Notes: a model not told the origin generated them from the letters alone. Shown: positions 34,225 through 43,518, numbered from the stretch's first letter. The stretch: 64,000 bases of DNA from Lachnospiraceae bacterium UBA7143 (GCA_002491905.1 DKWV01000011.1:369528-433527), one strand, 5' to 3'. Numbers and translations: made by a program.

Positions 34225-36152
34225 CAGCTCTTGTCATCCCCTTTAATTCGTTTTCCCTTTTTCCGCCCTGTCTTTTCCTTCTCCACAGGCACATTCTTCG
34301 TAGTACACAGCACAATCGTGCGGGCCGGTACGCAGATTTCCTGGGAAGAGGCGCTTTCCTCAATCTCCGGTATCTCCTTTCCCGTGGAAGCGGAATAAAT
34401 CCACAGTTTCCCTTTCGGCAGCTTTGGCAGCCCCAGATAATCTACCTGCCAGTGCATATTGACCGCAATGTAGAAAAAGCGTTCGTCCTCCTGCTCCCCT
34501 TCCTTCCCATAAAAGCCGCAGTACATAATCCCTATACAACGGCTGGCAGGGCTTGTGTCCGGTCTCCAGGCCTCCCTTCCGTGAAAAGAGATATCCGGGA
34601 AACCGCATGACAGCGTGTCTATCCCGCGAAGCATCGTCCTGTTGTGCAGAATATGGTGTGCCCTGCGCATACCGATCATAAACTTCGTGTAGTCAAGGAG
34701 TTCCCTGCCCGCCTCGGTGTAGTTCCACTTAATCCACGCCGTATCATTATCCTGACAGTAAGGGTTATTATTTCCTCCCTGCGAATTTGCAAATTCATCT
34801 CCGCTGTAAAGAAGCGGCGTTCCCTGGGACATAAAGAGAAGCGTAACCGCGTTTTTCATCTGCCGCAGGCGAAGTTCCTGGATGCCCTTCTTCCGGCTCT
34901 TTCCCTCCACCCCGCAGTTCCAGCTGCAATTATAATCCATGCCGTCCCGGTTATTTTCTCCATTCTCCTCGTTGTGCTTGCGGTCATAGGAAACCAGATC
35001 CGCCAGGCGGAATCCGTCCCAGCGGGCAATACTGTTCACAATACCGGCCTCGCTCCTGTTTTCACGCAGGCGGAACAGGAACTGGTTTACCATATTGTCA
35101 TCGCCCTTGATAAAGCGCCGCATATCATACTGGAAACCGTCATTCAGGATGCCAAGGTTGCGCGTTTTCCCGTCCCCGGCGCGGAAGTTTCCCTCTGCCG
35201 TAAGCAGCATCGTCTCCGAGAACAGCGGCTCTCCTGCCAGAAGATCCATAGGCAGGGTTGCGCTCATCAGATGGAAACCGTCTATGTGATACTCCAGTAC
35301 CCAGTATATCAGGATATTCAAAATCTCCAGCGCCCGCATTTCAGGCGGAAAGTAAAACTGCATCGCCACACCGATGCCAGCTCTGTGAAAAGCCCGCACC
35401 ATATCCTTAAACTCTCCCGCCGGATCCTTACTGTGGGCGTAAGCGCTCTTAGGCACGTAATAGAGTCCCGGCTGGTACCCCCAGTAATTAATCCGTGGTT
35501 TTTTCTTTTCTTCCTCATCATGGGCAGGCAGTTCCTGCTTGTAGGAAAGCACCGCCTGTTCCATCGTCTGCGCCGTATTCTCCGGCATAATTTCATCAAA
35601 TTCATAGCAGGGCATAAGAAGTGCCATATTAATCCCCAGTTCCTGCATATAAGGGATTTTTTCCTCCACACCCGCATAGGTTCCCTTCCACTTTACGCCG
35701 GAAGAACGGTGCTTTGTAAACCCACGCACATGCAGGGCATACAGAATCATCTCTTCATAGGGAATATGAATGTTTTTATCATCTCCCCAGTCATATGCTT
35801 CTGCAGCAGCCTGGCACCGGGGCAGCTCCGGTTTCGGCACCCCGTATCTGTGAGGATTGCAAACCCGCCTACAGAACGGATCCTGATATATCTCCTCCCC
35901 TCTGTAAAACAGATAACTGCATTCCTTATCCTCATAGCCGGACAGCATCATGGCACGCACCGCCCCTATCCGACCGTTTTCCGGGAATGGAATGCGCACG
36001 CCCTCCCGGTGTCTCCTGTCGTAGAGAACAACACCGGCTTCCTCTGTTCCTGCGCACACTGCCGAAACACGCAGTCCCTCTTCCTCAAAAGATACGCCCA
36101 GCGGATACAGCTTTGTCCTGTCCACAGTCTTTACCTGGAATTTCTTTTGCAT
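34224..36152 (-). CDS. GlgX-like GH13 (glycogen-debranching type) protein with substituted catalytic residues
   Basis: 642 aa. A CBM48-like N-terminus (about 1-115) precedes a GH13 barrel that aligns clearly with GlgX/isoamylase: HxRGFTKHRSSG, LVSYDRKHNEENGENNRDG, SWNCGVEG, SQGTPLLYSGDEF and NNNPYCQDN. Several active-site positions are changed. Region I (normally DVVYNH) reads VAMQFYF; region II (GFRFD) reads GFHLM, so the nucleophile Asp is Met; the region IV His (HDGF) is Trp (WDGF). A Glu remains in LLTAEGN near the acid/base position. It is therefore probably inactive as a hydrolase and may bind glycogen or act as a regulator. It overlaps the DUF5662 gene by one base. No signal peptide. 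Confidence 0.85.
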   Translation of the reverse strand: MQKKFQVKTVDRTKLYPLGVSFEEEGLRVSAVCAGTEEAGVVLYDRRHREGVRIPFPENGRIGAVRAMMLSGYEDKECSYLFYRGEEIYQDPFCRRVCNPHRYGVPKPELPRCQAAAEAYDWGDDKNIHIPYEEMILYALHVRGFTKHRSSGVKWKGTYAGVEEKIPYMQELGINMALLMPCYEFDEIMPENTAQTMEQAVLSYKQELPAHDEEEKKKPRINYWGYQPGLYYVPKSAYAHSKDPAGEFKDMVRAFHRAGIGVAMQFYFPPEMRALEILNILIYWVLEYHIDGFHLMSATLPMDLLAGEPLFSETMLLTAEGNFRAGDGKTRNLGILNDGFQYDMRRFIKGDDNMVNQFLFRLRENRSEAGIVNSIARWDGFRLADLVSYDRKHNEENGENNRDGMDYNCSWNCGVEGKSRKKGIQELRLRQMKNAVTLLFMSQGTPLLYSGDEFANSQGGNNNPYCQDNDTAWIKWNYTEAGRELLDYTKFMIGMRRAHHILHNRTMLRGIDTLSCGFPDISFHGREAWRPDTSPASRCIGIMYCGFYGKEGEQEDERFFYIAVNMHWQVDYLGLPKLPKGKLWIYSASTGKEIPEIEESASSQEICVPARTIVLCTTKNVPVEKEKTGRKKGKRIKGDDKS

Positions 36153-36289
36153 GAAACCCTCCGTTCAAGCCTCTTCCCGTTGTCGTGCGTTTTTGTCCGG
36201 GAATCAAAATTTAAGTCATTTTATATTATACAATAAAAGAGGATGTGTTTTCAATCCAAAATCTATTTCTGGCCTCGCCGTAGAGTTTG

Positions 36290-36298
36290 TGTTATACT
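36290..36298 (+). promoter_or_regulatory. Extended -10 promoter for the DUF1292 gene
   Basis: TGT-TATACT (36290-36298), an extended -10 element without a convincing -35, about 25 nt upstream of the ATG at 36323. It lies in the 170-bp gap between the divergent GlgX-like and DUF1292 genes. Confidence 0.45.
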
Positions 36299-36322
36299 AT
36301 ATTCATCGAAAGGAAGGTACTT

Positions 36323-36667
36323 ATGGGCAAAAACGAAAAAAATACCACAAAAGAAGAACTGGAAAAGGAAGAAATGACCGTAGATCTCGAGCTTGACGAC
36401 GGTTCTCAGGTCACCTGCGCCGTGGTTACCATTCTGACCGTGGCCGGGAAGGATTACATCGCTCTCCTGCCGCTTGACGAAACCGGTGAAAATGCGGACG
36501 GCGAGGTATGGTTCTACCGCTACAGCGAGAATCCGAAGGATCCCAACGAGGAGCCGGAACTTGGCTACATCGAAGATGACGAAGAATACGAGGCCGTCGC
36601 GGACGCTTTTGACGAATTTTTAGACACCGCAGAGTTTGACGAGCTTGTAGGCGAGAGTGAGAAGTAA
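36323..36667 (+). CDS. DUF1292 protein
   Basis: 114 aa, very acidic. The central region (DLELDDGSQVTCAVVTILTVAGKDYIALLPLDE and EVWFYRYSENPKDPNEEPELGYIEDDEEYEAVADAFDE) fits DUF1292, a small Bacillota family of unknown function often found near yrrK/yrzL-type genes. The ATG at 36323 has AAGGAAGG 6 nt upstream; the earlier ATG at 36287 lies within the promoter. It converges with the UvrD-type helicase gene. Confidence 0.9.
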   Translation: MGKNEKNTTKEELEKEEMTVDLELDDGSQVTCAVVTILTVAGKDYIALLPLDETGENADGEVWFYRYSENPKDPNEEPELGYIEDDEEYEAVADAFDEFLDTAEFDELVGESEK

Positions 36668-36683
36668 TTCTAAAGACGTCCCG

Positions 36684-38582
36684 TCATGGTACGGATATCA
36701 GTGGATTCAGGAACCGGGAGGGTGCATCCTTCCCGGTTGTTTTATCATGATAAAAGAGACAGAGTTTCTTTTTCGCCCGGGTCATTGCCACATAAAACAT
36801 CCGTCTCTCCTCCTCAATCTGCTCCTCGGTTCTCGATTTGTCAGAGGGAATCTTCCCCTCGTTGCACTCCGGCACAAAAACCGTCTGAAATTCCAATCCC
36901 TTAGAGGCATGCATAGTCATAAGCTGCAGCCCCTCACCGTTCCTTTCCGGCTCTTTTACCACCTCCGCATACTGCTCCATATACGCGTTCATCTCCCTCA
37001 CCGAGGAAAACTTCCTGGAAAACGCCTCGAACTCTTCCCCGACCCGTATCAGCTCCTCCGCTTTTTGGGCACCGTACTTCTCCCACAGAAATGTCTCATA
37101 TCCAATTACCTTCCGTATATAGTGAATCTGCAGATGCACCCGTTTCCCTGCAAGACTGTCGATATCCCGGTAAAGCTTTTTCACCCGCTCCTGTATGAGC
37201 GGTGTACCGGCATAATACCTGGTAAGCGCCTCCCGCTCCACTTTTGTCTCCGGCAGGCTGTCCCTCTTCATATATCTGACGGGACGGTTCATCACACGCA
37301 GAAAATGCCGTCTGGCATGATCGCCCTGTCCCAGCGCCAGATAAGCGCAGATATCCTGAATCACAAAATGGCTGAAACGGTTTCCCGGCCGTTCCCTCAT
37401 CGTGTAAGGAATGCCCGCCTCATGCAGCGTCTGCGCCCAGAAGCCGCATTCCAGATTTGTCCTGCAGATCACGGCGCACTCCGAAAGTGTCCCCGCACTG
37501 CGTTCGTCTTCCAGCATTCCAACAACCGTTTTCCTGAGCTTCTCCTCCGAATCTGTCCGATAAATCTGCAGCCCTTCCCCTTCCTCGTGCCGTGAAAAAA
37601 TCTCCTTGGGTATGCGGCTTTCGTTCTCAGCGATCACTTTTGCGGCAGCCTGCACAATGTCCCTGTGGCAGCGGAAATTCACATCCAGAAGTATCTGCCC
37701 GGCCTGAACAAAATCCGCAAGAAACCGTTTCATACTGTCGGGACTCGCTCCCCGGAAACCGTAAATGGACTGGTCATCGTCCCCCACCACAAAAAGATTG
37801 TTCTTCGGCGCAGCTAAAAGCCGGATAATTTGATACTGGATCGGTGAGATATCCTGAAACTCATCCACTAGAATATACTGAAACTGCGCCCGCCAAAAGG
37901 ACAAAACCTCCGCATCTTCCTGAAGGAGTTTCAGACATTCCGCCATCAGATCATCAAAATCGAATTTAGAAAATTCCATAAGCCAGCTCTGATATTCCTC
38001 AGCCAGAAACAGGAAGTCCTCCCGCTTCATATTTTGAATCTCTGGCACACTGTCGATTTCTGCCCTGCTTACTTCTGTTCCCAGCAGCGCACCCTGTGCC
38101 TCTGCCGATTTTATCTTATACCCGCTTATGGCCGTCAGAATTTCTTCAATATCTTCCTCCTGCAAATAGACGAATCTCCTGTGATTATGTATAATATCCC
38201 GAATCAGTTTTCTTTTTTCTTTCTCCGTAATAATGGTATGCTTGCGATACTGCGCCGACTGTCTCAAGATATGATAGAATACTGCGTGAAAAGTGCCAAA
38301 CCGTACCGAAAGGTTTTCCCCTTCCATCAGCCGGAAAAAACGTTCCTGCATCTCCAGCGCGGCGGCCTTTGTGAAAGTAATAACAAGGATGTGGGCGGGA
38401 TCGACGCCCTGTGATGTGATGAGCCTCCTAATGCGGTGTACTGTGACAAAGGTTTTTCCGCTGCCCGGCCCGGCCAACACCATAGCCGGGCCGTCAACGT
38501 GCTTTATAGCCTCTTCCTGCCTTGCTGTGCAGGAAGGATCAGGCTTTTTCAAGCATTTCAATTCCTTTGCGGATTCTCGCAA
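36684..38582 (-). CDS. UvrD/PcrA-type superfamily 1 DNA helicase
   Basis: 632 aa, 3'-5' helicase/translocase for repair or replication-conflict removal. Walker A AGPGSGKT (about 36-43), Walker B VDEFQDISPIQY, motif III GDDDQSIYGFRGA, motif V TMHASKGLEF and motif VI EEERRMFYVAMTRAKK are all seen. It is shorter than PcrA (~720 aa) and lacks the usual C-terminal tail. Only TTG starts are available: 38582 (AGGAAG 8 nt upstream) or 38552 (AAAGGA 10 nt upstream). Either way the start lies inside the gltX end, so the two are coupled. Confidence 0.9.
   Translation of the reverse strand: MRESAKELKCLKKPDPSCTARQEEAIKHVDGPAMVLAGPGSGKTFVTVHRIRRLITSQGVDPAHILVITFTKAAALEMQERFFRLMEGENLSVRFGTFHAVFYHILRQSAQYRKHTIITEKEKRKLIRDIIHNHRRFVYLQEEDIEEILTAISGYKIKSAEAQGALLGTEVSRAEIDSVPEIQNMKREDFLFLAEEYQSWLMEFSKFDFDDLMAECLKLLQEDAEVLSFWRAQFQYILVDEFQDISPIQYQIIRLLAAPKNNLFVVGDDDQSIYGFRGASPDSMKRFLADFVQAGQILLDVNFRCHRDIVQAAAKVIAENESRIPKEIFSRHEEGEGLQIYRTDSEEKLRKTVVGMLEDERSAGTLSECAVICRTNLECGFWAQTLHEAGIPYTMRERPGNRFSHFVIQDICAYLALGQGDHARRHFLRVMNRPVRYMKRDSLPETKVEREALTRYYAGTPLIQERVKKLYRDIDSLAGKRVHLQIHYIRKVIGYETFLWEKYGAQKAEELIRVGEEFEAFSRKFSSVREMNAYMEQYAEVVKEPERNGEGLQLMTMHASKGLEFQTVFVPECNEGKIPSDKSRTEEQIEEERRMFYVAMTRAKKKLCLFYHDKTTGKDAPSRFLNPLISVP
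36712..36738 (+). terminator. Possible intrinsic terminator after the DUF1292 gene
   Basis: AACCGGGAGG-GTGCAT-CCTTCCCGGTT followed by GTTTTATC, 45 nt past the stop. It lies inside the 3' end of the helicase gene coding on the opposite strand, so the sequence serves two roles if it is a terminator. Confidence 0.5.
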
Positions 38583-39993
38583 GGGATTCTTCCTTTCCCA
38601 GAACCTCCATGAGCTCCGTCGCCCCGCCCGGCGTCATCTGCTTGCCGGAAACGGCGGTTCTCACAGGCCACATCACATATCCGTTTTTATATCCCTTCTC
38701 CTCCACATACGCGGAAAGAACCGCGTAAAGCGCATCGTTTGTGTAATCCTCCTGAGCCTCCAGACGCGGCAGAAGGTCCTTTAAGACCGCAAGGGAAGTC
38801 TCCGCATTGGTCTTCATCTTCTTGTGCGTGTACATCGCCACATCATAGTCCGGAAGCGCGTCAAAGAAGTCCACATGCTCCTTGATATCCGGGAAAATCT
38901 CAATTCTGGTCTTCACCATAGCGGCAATCTTTTTCAGATCGTAGTCCTTTTTCACCGCCTCCTTCAAATAAGGCTCGGCCATCCCATAAAACCGGTCAAA
39001 GTCCATCGCCTTCAAATATTCCCCGTTCATCCATTTCAGCTTCGTGTAATCAAACACCGCCGGGGACTTGGAGAGATGATGATAATCAAAACGTTTAATC
39101 AGCTCGTCCAGTGTAAAGATCTCCTCGTTGTCCTCAGGACTCCAGCCGAGCAGCGCCACAAAATTCACGATGGCCTCCGAGAGAAAGCCCTGTTCGATCA
39201 GATCCTCGTAGGATGAGTGTCCGCACCGCTTGGACAGCTTCTGATGGGACTCGTCCGTAATCAGCGGGCAGTGCACATACTCCGGCACCTCCCAGCCAAA
39301 CGCATCGTAAAGGCGGTTATATTTCGGTGAGGAAGACAGATATTCGTTCCCCCGCACCACATGGGTAATTCCCATCAGATGGTCGTCCACCACATTAGCA
39401 AAATTGTAGGTGGGATAACCGTCCGATTTAATCAGAATCATATCGTCAAGTTCCGCGTTGTCCACCGTGATATCCCCGTAGATATCGTCGTGGAAGGTGG
39501 TCTGTCCCTCCGTGGGATTATTCTGACGGATCACATAAGGTTTACCCGCCTTTAGGTTGTCCTCCACCTCTTCCTTGGACAGATGCAGACAGTGTTTATC
39601 GTAGACATTGATCTCTTTACCCGCCACCGTCTGCGTAAGCGTTGCCAGCCGCTCTTTGTCGCAGAAACAGTAATAAGCCTCACCCTTGTCTATCAGCTGC
39701 TTCGCATACTGTAAATAAATGCCCTGCTTCTGGCGGTCACTCTGCACATAAGGGCCAACACCGCCGTCCTTATCAGGGCCCTCGTCATGTACCAGTCCCG
39801 TATCCTTCAGGGTACGGTAAATGATATCCACAGCCCCCTCCACATACCGCTCCTGGTCCGTGTCCTCGATGCGCAGGATGAAATCCCCACCCTCGTGCTT
39901 CGCGATCAGATAGGCGTACAGCGCCGTCCTCAAATTTCCCACATGCATCCGCCCCGTGGGACTGGGCGCGTATCTTGTTCTTATTTTTTTCAT
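38539..39993 (-). CDS. gltX: Glutamyl-tRNA synthetase
   Basis: 484 aa from the ATG at 39993. It charges tRNA-Glu (and possibly tRNA-Gln before amidation). RTRYAPSPTGRMHVGNLRTALY carries the HIGH-class motif, and KLSKRCGHSSY is the KMSKS loop. A C-terminal anticodon-binding domain is present. An upstream TTG at 40002 is possible, but AGAGGA spacing favours the ATG. It sits 16 bp after the hydrogenase gene, and its end overlaps the helicase start. Confidence 0.96.
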   Translation of the reverse strand: MKKIRTRYAPSPTGRMHVGNLRTALYAYLIAKHEGGDFILRIEDTDQERYVEGAVDIIYRTLKDTGLVHDEGPDKDGGVGPYVQSDRQKQGIYLQYAKQLIDKGEAYYCFCDKERLATLTQTVAGKEINVYDKHCLHLSKEEVEDNLKAGKPYVIRQNNPTEGQTTFHDDIYGDITVDNAELDDMILIKSDGYPTYNFANVVDDHLMGITHVVRGNEYLSSSPKYNRLYDAFGWEVPEYVHCPLITDESHQKLSKRCGHSSYEDLIEQGFLSEAIVNFVALLGWSPEDNEEIFTLDELIKRFDYHHLSKSPAVFDYTKLKWMNGEYLKAMDFDRFYGMAEPYLKEAVKKDYDLKKIAAMVKTRIEIFPDIKEHVDFFDALPDYDVAMYTHKKMKTNAETSLAVLKDLLPRLEAQEDYTNDALYAVLSAYVEEKGYKNGYVMWPVRTAVSGKQMTPGGATELMEVLGKEESLARIRKGIEMLEKA

Positions 39994-40009
39994 ACTCCTC
40001 AATTTCCTC

Positions 40010-41509
40010 TCATTCTACTCGATTCTGATGCATGCTGGGATCAGGTATCTTCTCCGAAGCCGCTTCCTTAAAGGACGCAACCGCCTTCGCGGCCACAGGG
40101 ATCGCAATGTTTGTGCCTGCGCCTGCTACACAGCCGCCGGGGCAGGCCATGCCCTCGATCAGACAGCCGTTCTTCTTTCCGGCCTTTGCCAGCATCAGTA
40201 TCTTTTTACATTCGGACAGGCTCTCCGCATGCTCGATGTGTACCTCCACGTCTGGATAGTACTCTTTCACACACTCCTCGATGGCAGATGCCACGCCGCC
40301 AGCCACGCCGTAGCCACGGCCGGCACCAGTCGCCCCGCTCAGTTTATCCAGCGCCTGGATCTGGTCTAACAGGATCCCCTTCGCCTCGAAAATCCCCGTC
40401 AGTTCCTCAAACGTGATGACAAAATCCACATCCGAACGGATCGTCCTGCGGGAAGCTTCCAGCTTCTTGGAGGCACAGGGACCGATAAAGACCACCCTCG
40501 CGTCCGGGTGTTCTTTCTTGATCACCCGCGCTGTTGCCACCATAGGTGTCAGCGCATTCGATATCTTATCAATGGTCTCCGGGAAAAATTTTTTTGCAAG
40601 CACCGACCATGACGGACAGCAGGACGTCAGACTAAACGGCAGTTTCCCCGTGGCAACCTCCTTCGCATAGTGCTCCGCCTCTGCAACCGCGCCCATATCC
40701 GCGCCTATGGCCGTCTCGTATACATCGTAAAACCCCAACTCTTTCAGCGCTGTTTTCAACATATCCGGCGTCACATCCGGGCCGAACTGTCCCGCAAAAG
40801 CAGGCGCCACCTGGGCGATAATCTTCTCCCCTGTCTGCAGCGCGCGGATCAGCTGAAAAATCTGCGATTTATCCGCGATGGCCCCAAAAGGACAGTTCAC
40901 CATGCACTGACCACAGGAAACACACAGATCGTTGTCGATCATGGCACGTCCCTTTTCATCATTCTTAATCGCGTTCACACCACATGCGCCCGCGCAGGGC
41001 CGCACCTGATGGGAAATGGCGTCATAGGGACAGACCGCCTTACATTTACCGCATCTGATACATTTTTCCGGGTCGATCACAGACCGCCCGTTTACCATCG
41101 AAATCGCGCCTCTGGGACAGACCTCGCGGCATGGGTGCGCCACACAGCCCATACAGCGGTCAGTCACATAATAACTGTTCTCCGGGCAGGCATTGCACGC
41201 CGAAGGAATCACCTGCATCAGCGGCGGTTCATAATATTTCTCCGAGATGTTGCTCTCCTCAAGCCCCTGCGTCAGATGCACAGGCACATTCTCCGGCCGC
41301 AGGGAAAGTCCCATAGCCAGACGGATTCTCTCCCGCACGATGGCCCGGTCCCTGTAAATGTTCTCGTACTCGGACTCATCGTAATCTACAATCTTATAAG
41401 GCAGCGCCTCGATATCATCCTTCAAGTTCTCCGACTCATAGGCAAGATGCGCCACTTCCTTAAAAATACGTCTTCTGTTCTTCCGAACCTGCGTATCAAT
41501 TCCTCTCAT
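40010..41509 (-). CDS. [FeFe] hydrogenase, group B type, with multiple ferredoxin clusters
   Basis: 499 aa. It oxidises or evolves H2 at an H-cluster. H-cluster motifs: TSCCPSW at 295-301 (L1; Ser rather than the Gly of group A), GPCASKKLE at 343-351 (L2) and EGMACPGGCVAGAG at 452-465 (L3). The N-terminal half carries 4Fe-4S binding sets: C119/C122/C127/C131, C150/C153/C156/C160 and C196/C199/C202/C206, plus an extra CNAC at 105-108. No signal peptide, so it is cytosolic. Group B enzymes are poorly characterised; ferredoxin is the likely partner. Maturases HydEFG are not in the window. GGAGG precedes the ATG. Confidence 0.92.
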   Translation of the reverse strand: MRGIDTQVRKNRRRIFKEVAHLAYESENLKDDIEALPYKIVDYDESEYENIYRDRAIVRERIRLAMGLSLRPENVPVHLTQGLEESNISEKYYEPPLMQVIPSACNACPENSYYVTDRCMGCVAHPCREVCPRGAISMVNGRSVIDPEKCIRCGKCKAVCPYDAISHQVRPCAGACGVNAIKNDEKGRAMIDNDLCVSCGQCMVNCPFGAIADKSQIFQLIRALQTGEKIIAQVAPAFAGQFGPDVTPDMLKTALKELGFYDVYETAIGADMGAVAEAEHYAKEVATGKLPFSLTSCCPSWSVLAKKFFPETIDKISNALTPMVATARVIKKEHPDARVVFIGPCASKKLEASRRTIRSDVDFVITFEELTGIFEAKGILLDQIQALDKLSGATGAGRGYGVAGGVASAIEECVKEYYPDVEVHIEHAESLSECKKILMLAKAGKKNGCLIEGMACPGGCVAGAGTNIAIPVAAKAVASFKEAASEKIPDPSMHQNRVE

Positions 41510-41580
41510 GATGCCTCCGTAAAGTTCCTGCTAATGCCATACTGCACATAAACGAAACATTTTCAGTTAAGTATCCTTTT

Positions 41581-42738
41581 TCAACTCTCACTGTCACTCT
41601 CTTTCATCCCACCAACTAATATTTCCTTATATATAATATATATAAGAGTCAAAAACAGTATCCACGCCGCTACATTATAACCATAACTTATCCATTTGTC
41701 TGCCACTTTCCCAATTACTTCTGGTGTGTGTGCCGCGACAAACCCCTTCAAATGCAAACCGCTCCCTTGCAAAGTAAGAAAGATCGAGACATAAAATATA
41801 TAACAATATCGAAGCCATCCAATATCAAAAGCACACAATGCCACCAACGGTATCACTAAATACTGATTTGCCACTGCAGAAGAAAAAGCGACCATTGCTA
41901 TCAAATAAATAAACATTTGTTTTTCGTAATCATACTTTCTTGTAACAAATGCAATCACCGACATGAAAAAAATATATAAAACAAACCAGCAGGATGTTGG
42001 TACCGACAGTGCATCAAGCAATTTATGCAATAATGGAAAATTGTTGAAACTTCTGTATAAAAAGACGTTATTCACAATTCCCTGTAACCCCTTTTCATTT
42101 ATGGTAAACGGAACAAAGCTGGCTATAAAAATACTCGGCGGAACGCAGGCATATATCATCTTCTTTTTGAAACACAGATTTGGTCTCATGAGAAGAAATA
42201 CTGGTATTAAAAACAAAATGTGTTTTAAGGTCAAACATAGTGTAAATAACAATACAAAGCCAATATCCCGCCTGTTAAAATGCTTTTCTTCATTGTAAAA
42301 ATACAATGTACAAAGTGCTAAAAATATTGCTATATTATCAAATTGGTTGTGATAACCTGTTATAATTATCGAAATCGGATTCAAAAAAAATATCAGTGCT
42401 TTATAAACAGAATATTTTTCTGCCAGGAAAAGCATAATTCCCACATCTGCTGCTGTTAAGACACCTACCATCAACACCCGATACAGAAGCTCACGGTAGT
42501 CTCCGCCCCCTCTTGCAAGTTCGTACAGCATTCCCTGTATACACATAAAGACCGGCCCATAATTATAGCGCGCTGTCTCAGCGTATACATTACCAAAACG
42601 TGCTGCTATTTCTCCTACAATACAATAAGATGCCCAATCGAAATTATGCCCCCAAGCCATGCAAACAAATCTCAGAAAGATTCCCAATGAAACTAAGAGC
42701 ACAACCAACATCTGCTTTTTCTGCATTTGCTCTTTCAT
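41581..42738 (-). CDS. Polytopic GT-C-like glycosyltransferase (putative)
   Basis: 385 aa with about ten hydrophobic segments and a loop containing NFDWASYC and YNYGPV after TM1, as in mannosyltransferase-like GT-C proteins that use polyprenyl-phosphate sugars. The base composition is markedly AT-rich compared with the genes on both sides. AAGGAGG is 8 nt before the ATG. The restored reading frame of the upstream glycosyltransferase would stop at 42735, giving an ATGA overlap with this start. The two therefore form one operon: one gene to make a lipid-linked sugar, the other to transfer it. That division of labour is inference. Confidence 0.7.
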   Translation of the reverse strand: MKEQMQKKQMLVVLLVSLGIFLRFVCMAWGHNFDWASYCIVGEIAARFGNVYAETARYNYGPVFMCIQGMLYELARGGGDYRELLYRVLMVGVLTAADVGIMLFLAEKYSVYKALIFFLNPISIIITGYHNQFDNIAIFLALCTLYFYNEEKHFNRRDIGFVLLFTLCLTLKHILFLIPVFLLMRPNLCFKKKMIYACVPPSIFIASFVPFTINEKGLQGIVNNVFLYRSFNNFPLLHKLLDALSVPTSCWFVLYIFFMSVIAFVTRKYDYEKQMFIYLIAMVAFSSAVANQYLVIPLVALCAFDIGWLRYCYIFYVSIFLTLQGSGLHLKGFVAAHTPEVIGKVADKWISYGYNVAAWILFLTLIYIIYKEILVGGMKESDSES

Positions 42739-43443
42739 TTCATTTTCCTCCTTAAAGACTTAAAATCTTTAAGGGCTTTCCAACCTATCCTGATTATTCG
42801 GGATATATCAATAGAATTTACCCCCCCCCCTTCTGGGTTTGAACGTTATTGTCCTGAAGGTATATCTTTCTTTATAATATACAAAATATGTAGTCAGCAT
42901 TATATTAGGCAGATCATAATCCGAACTCATTTCATAAAGATACTTTTTTAACGTTTCCACATTCATTAATCTAAACGGCGCATTCGCATCCGGTACATTA
43001 ACACCAAAATATATTTGTAGCAAAAAACAAACTACTTGCTCGACAAAAGCCCGTAATCTTCCATCCTCCCTCTTTGTCCTGTTGCCAAAAATCCCCTCAT
43101 ATTGGCTTCGCATATCCCAAAAAGCATCAAATTCTTTCGGATTTGTCTGTCCATCAGAATCTGTTTGAAATACATAATCTATTTGATTACAAATAGCATA
43201 ATTATAAAGAGCGATCACTTTAGGACCGTGTTGTTTTTCAGTATTGCTCAGTATCTCCAACTGCGGATATTTGGCTTGCAGTCTGGTTAATATATCATGA
43301 GTTTGGTCATCACTTCCACTGTCTGCAACAACCAACCGCGAATTTTCGCTTTTCCCTTCCAACACCGGGTACCATGCTTTTACAACATTTTCAATATTTT
43401 GCTCTTCGTTATACGCTGGCATTACTATATACAAAGAATCCAT
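42735..43443 (-). CDS. GT2 polyprenyl-phosphate glycosyltransferase, frameshifted at a G10 tract (probable phase-off)
   Basis: As sequenced, the frame from the ATG at 43443 stops at 42808 after 211 codons. It has the GT-A fold start (YIVMPAYNEEQNIENVV), VVADSGSDDQT, and the acid motif FQTDSDGQ. The break follows PRRGGG at the run of ten G (42821-42830). With nine G the frame continues GGVNSIDISRIIRIGWKALK and on to a TGA at 42737-42735, giving 235 aa and an ATGA overlap with the next gene. That tail (GGVNSI....I.IGWKA..D) is the normal end of this family. A sequencing error is possible. AGGAGG lies 11 nt before the ATG. AT-rich, with its own promoter. Confidence 0.85.
42821..42830 (-). repeat. 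Homopolymer G10 (minus strand) in the glycosyltransferase gene
   Basis: Ten consecutive C on the plus strand, the longest homopolymer noticed in the window, placed exactly where the reading frame breaks. Loss of one base restores the gene. Confidence 0.95.
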
Positions 43444-43489
43444 AATGTTGTCTTCCTCCTTCAACTCCCCACTTATTTTTCATATTGCC

Positions 43490-43518
43490 ATATTATCACA
43501 TATAACTGCACTTTACAA
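43490..43518 (-). promoter_or_regulatory. Promoter for the glycosyltransferase pair
   Basis: Minus strand: TTGTAA (43518-43513), 17-nt spacer, TAATAT (43495-43490), about 47 nt before the GT2 ATG at 43443. It is a good sigma-A match in an AT-rich gap that separates these genes from the ABC transporter. Confidence 0.6.

Noticed and set aside
34644..36236. 530-codon plus-strand frame opposite the GlgX-like gene
   Set aside because: Antisense shadow of a clear GH13 protein; no RBS and no domain in its product.
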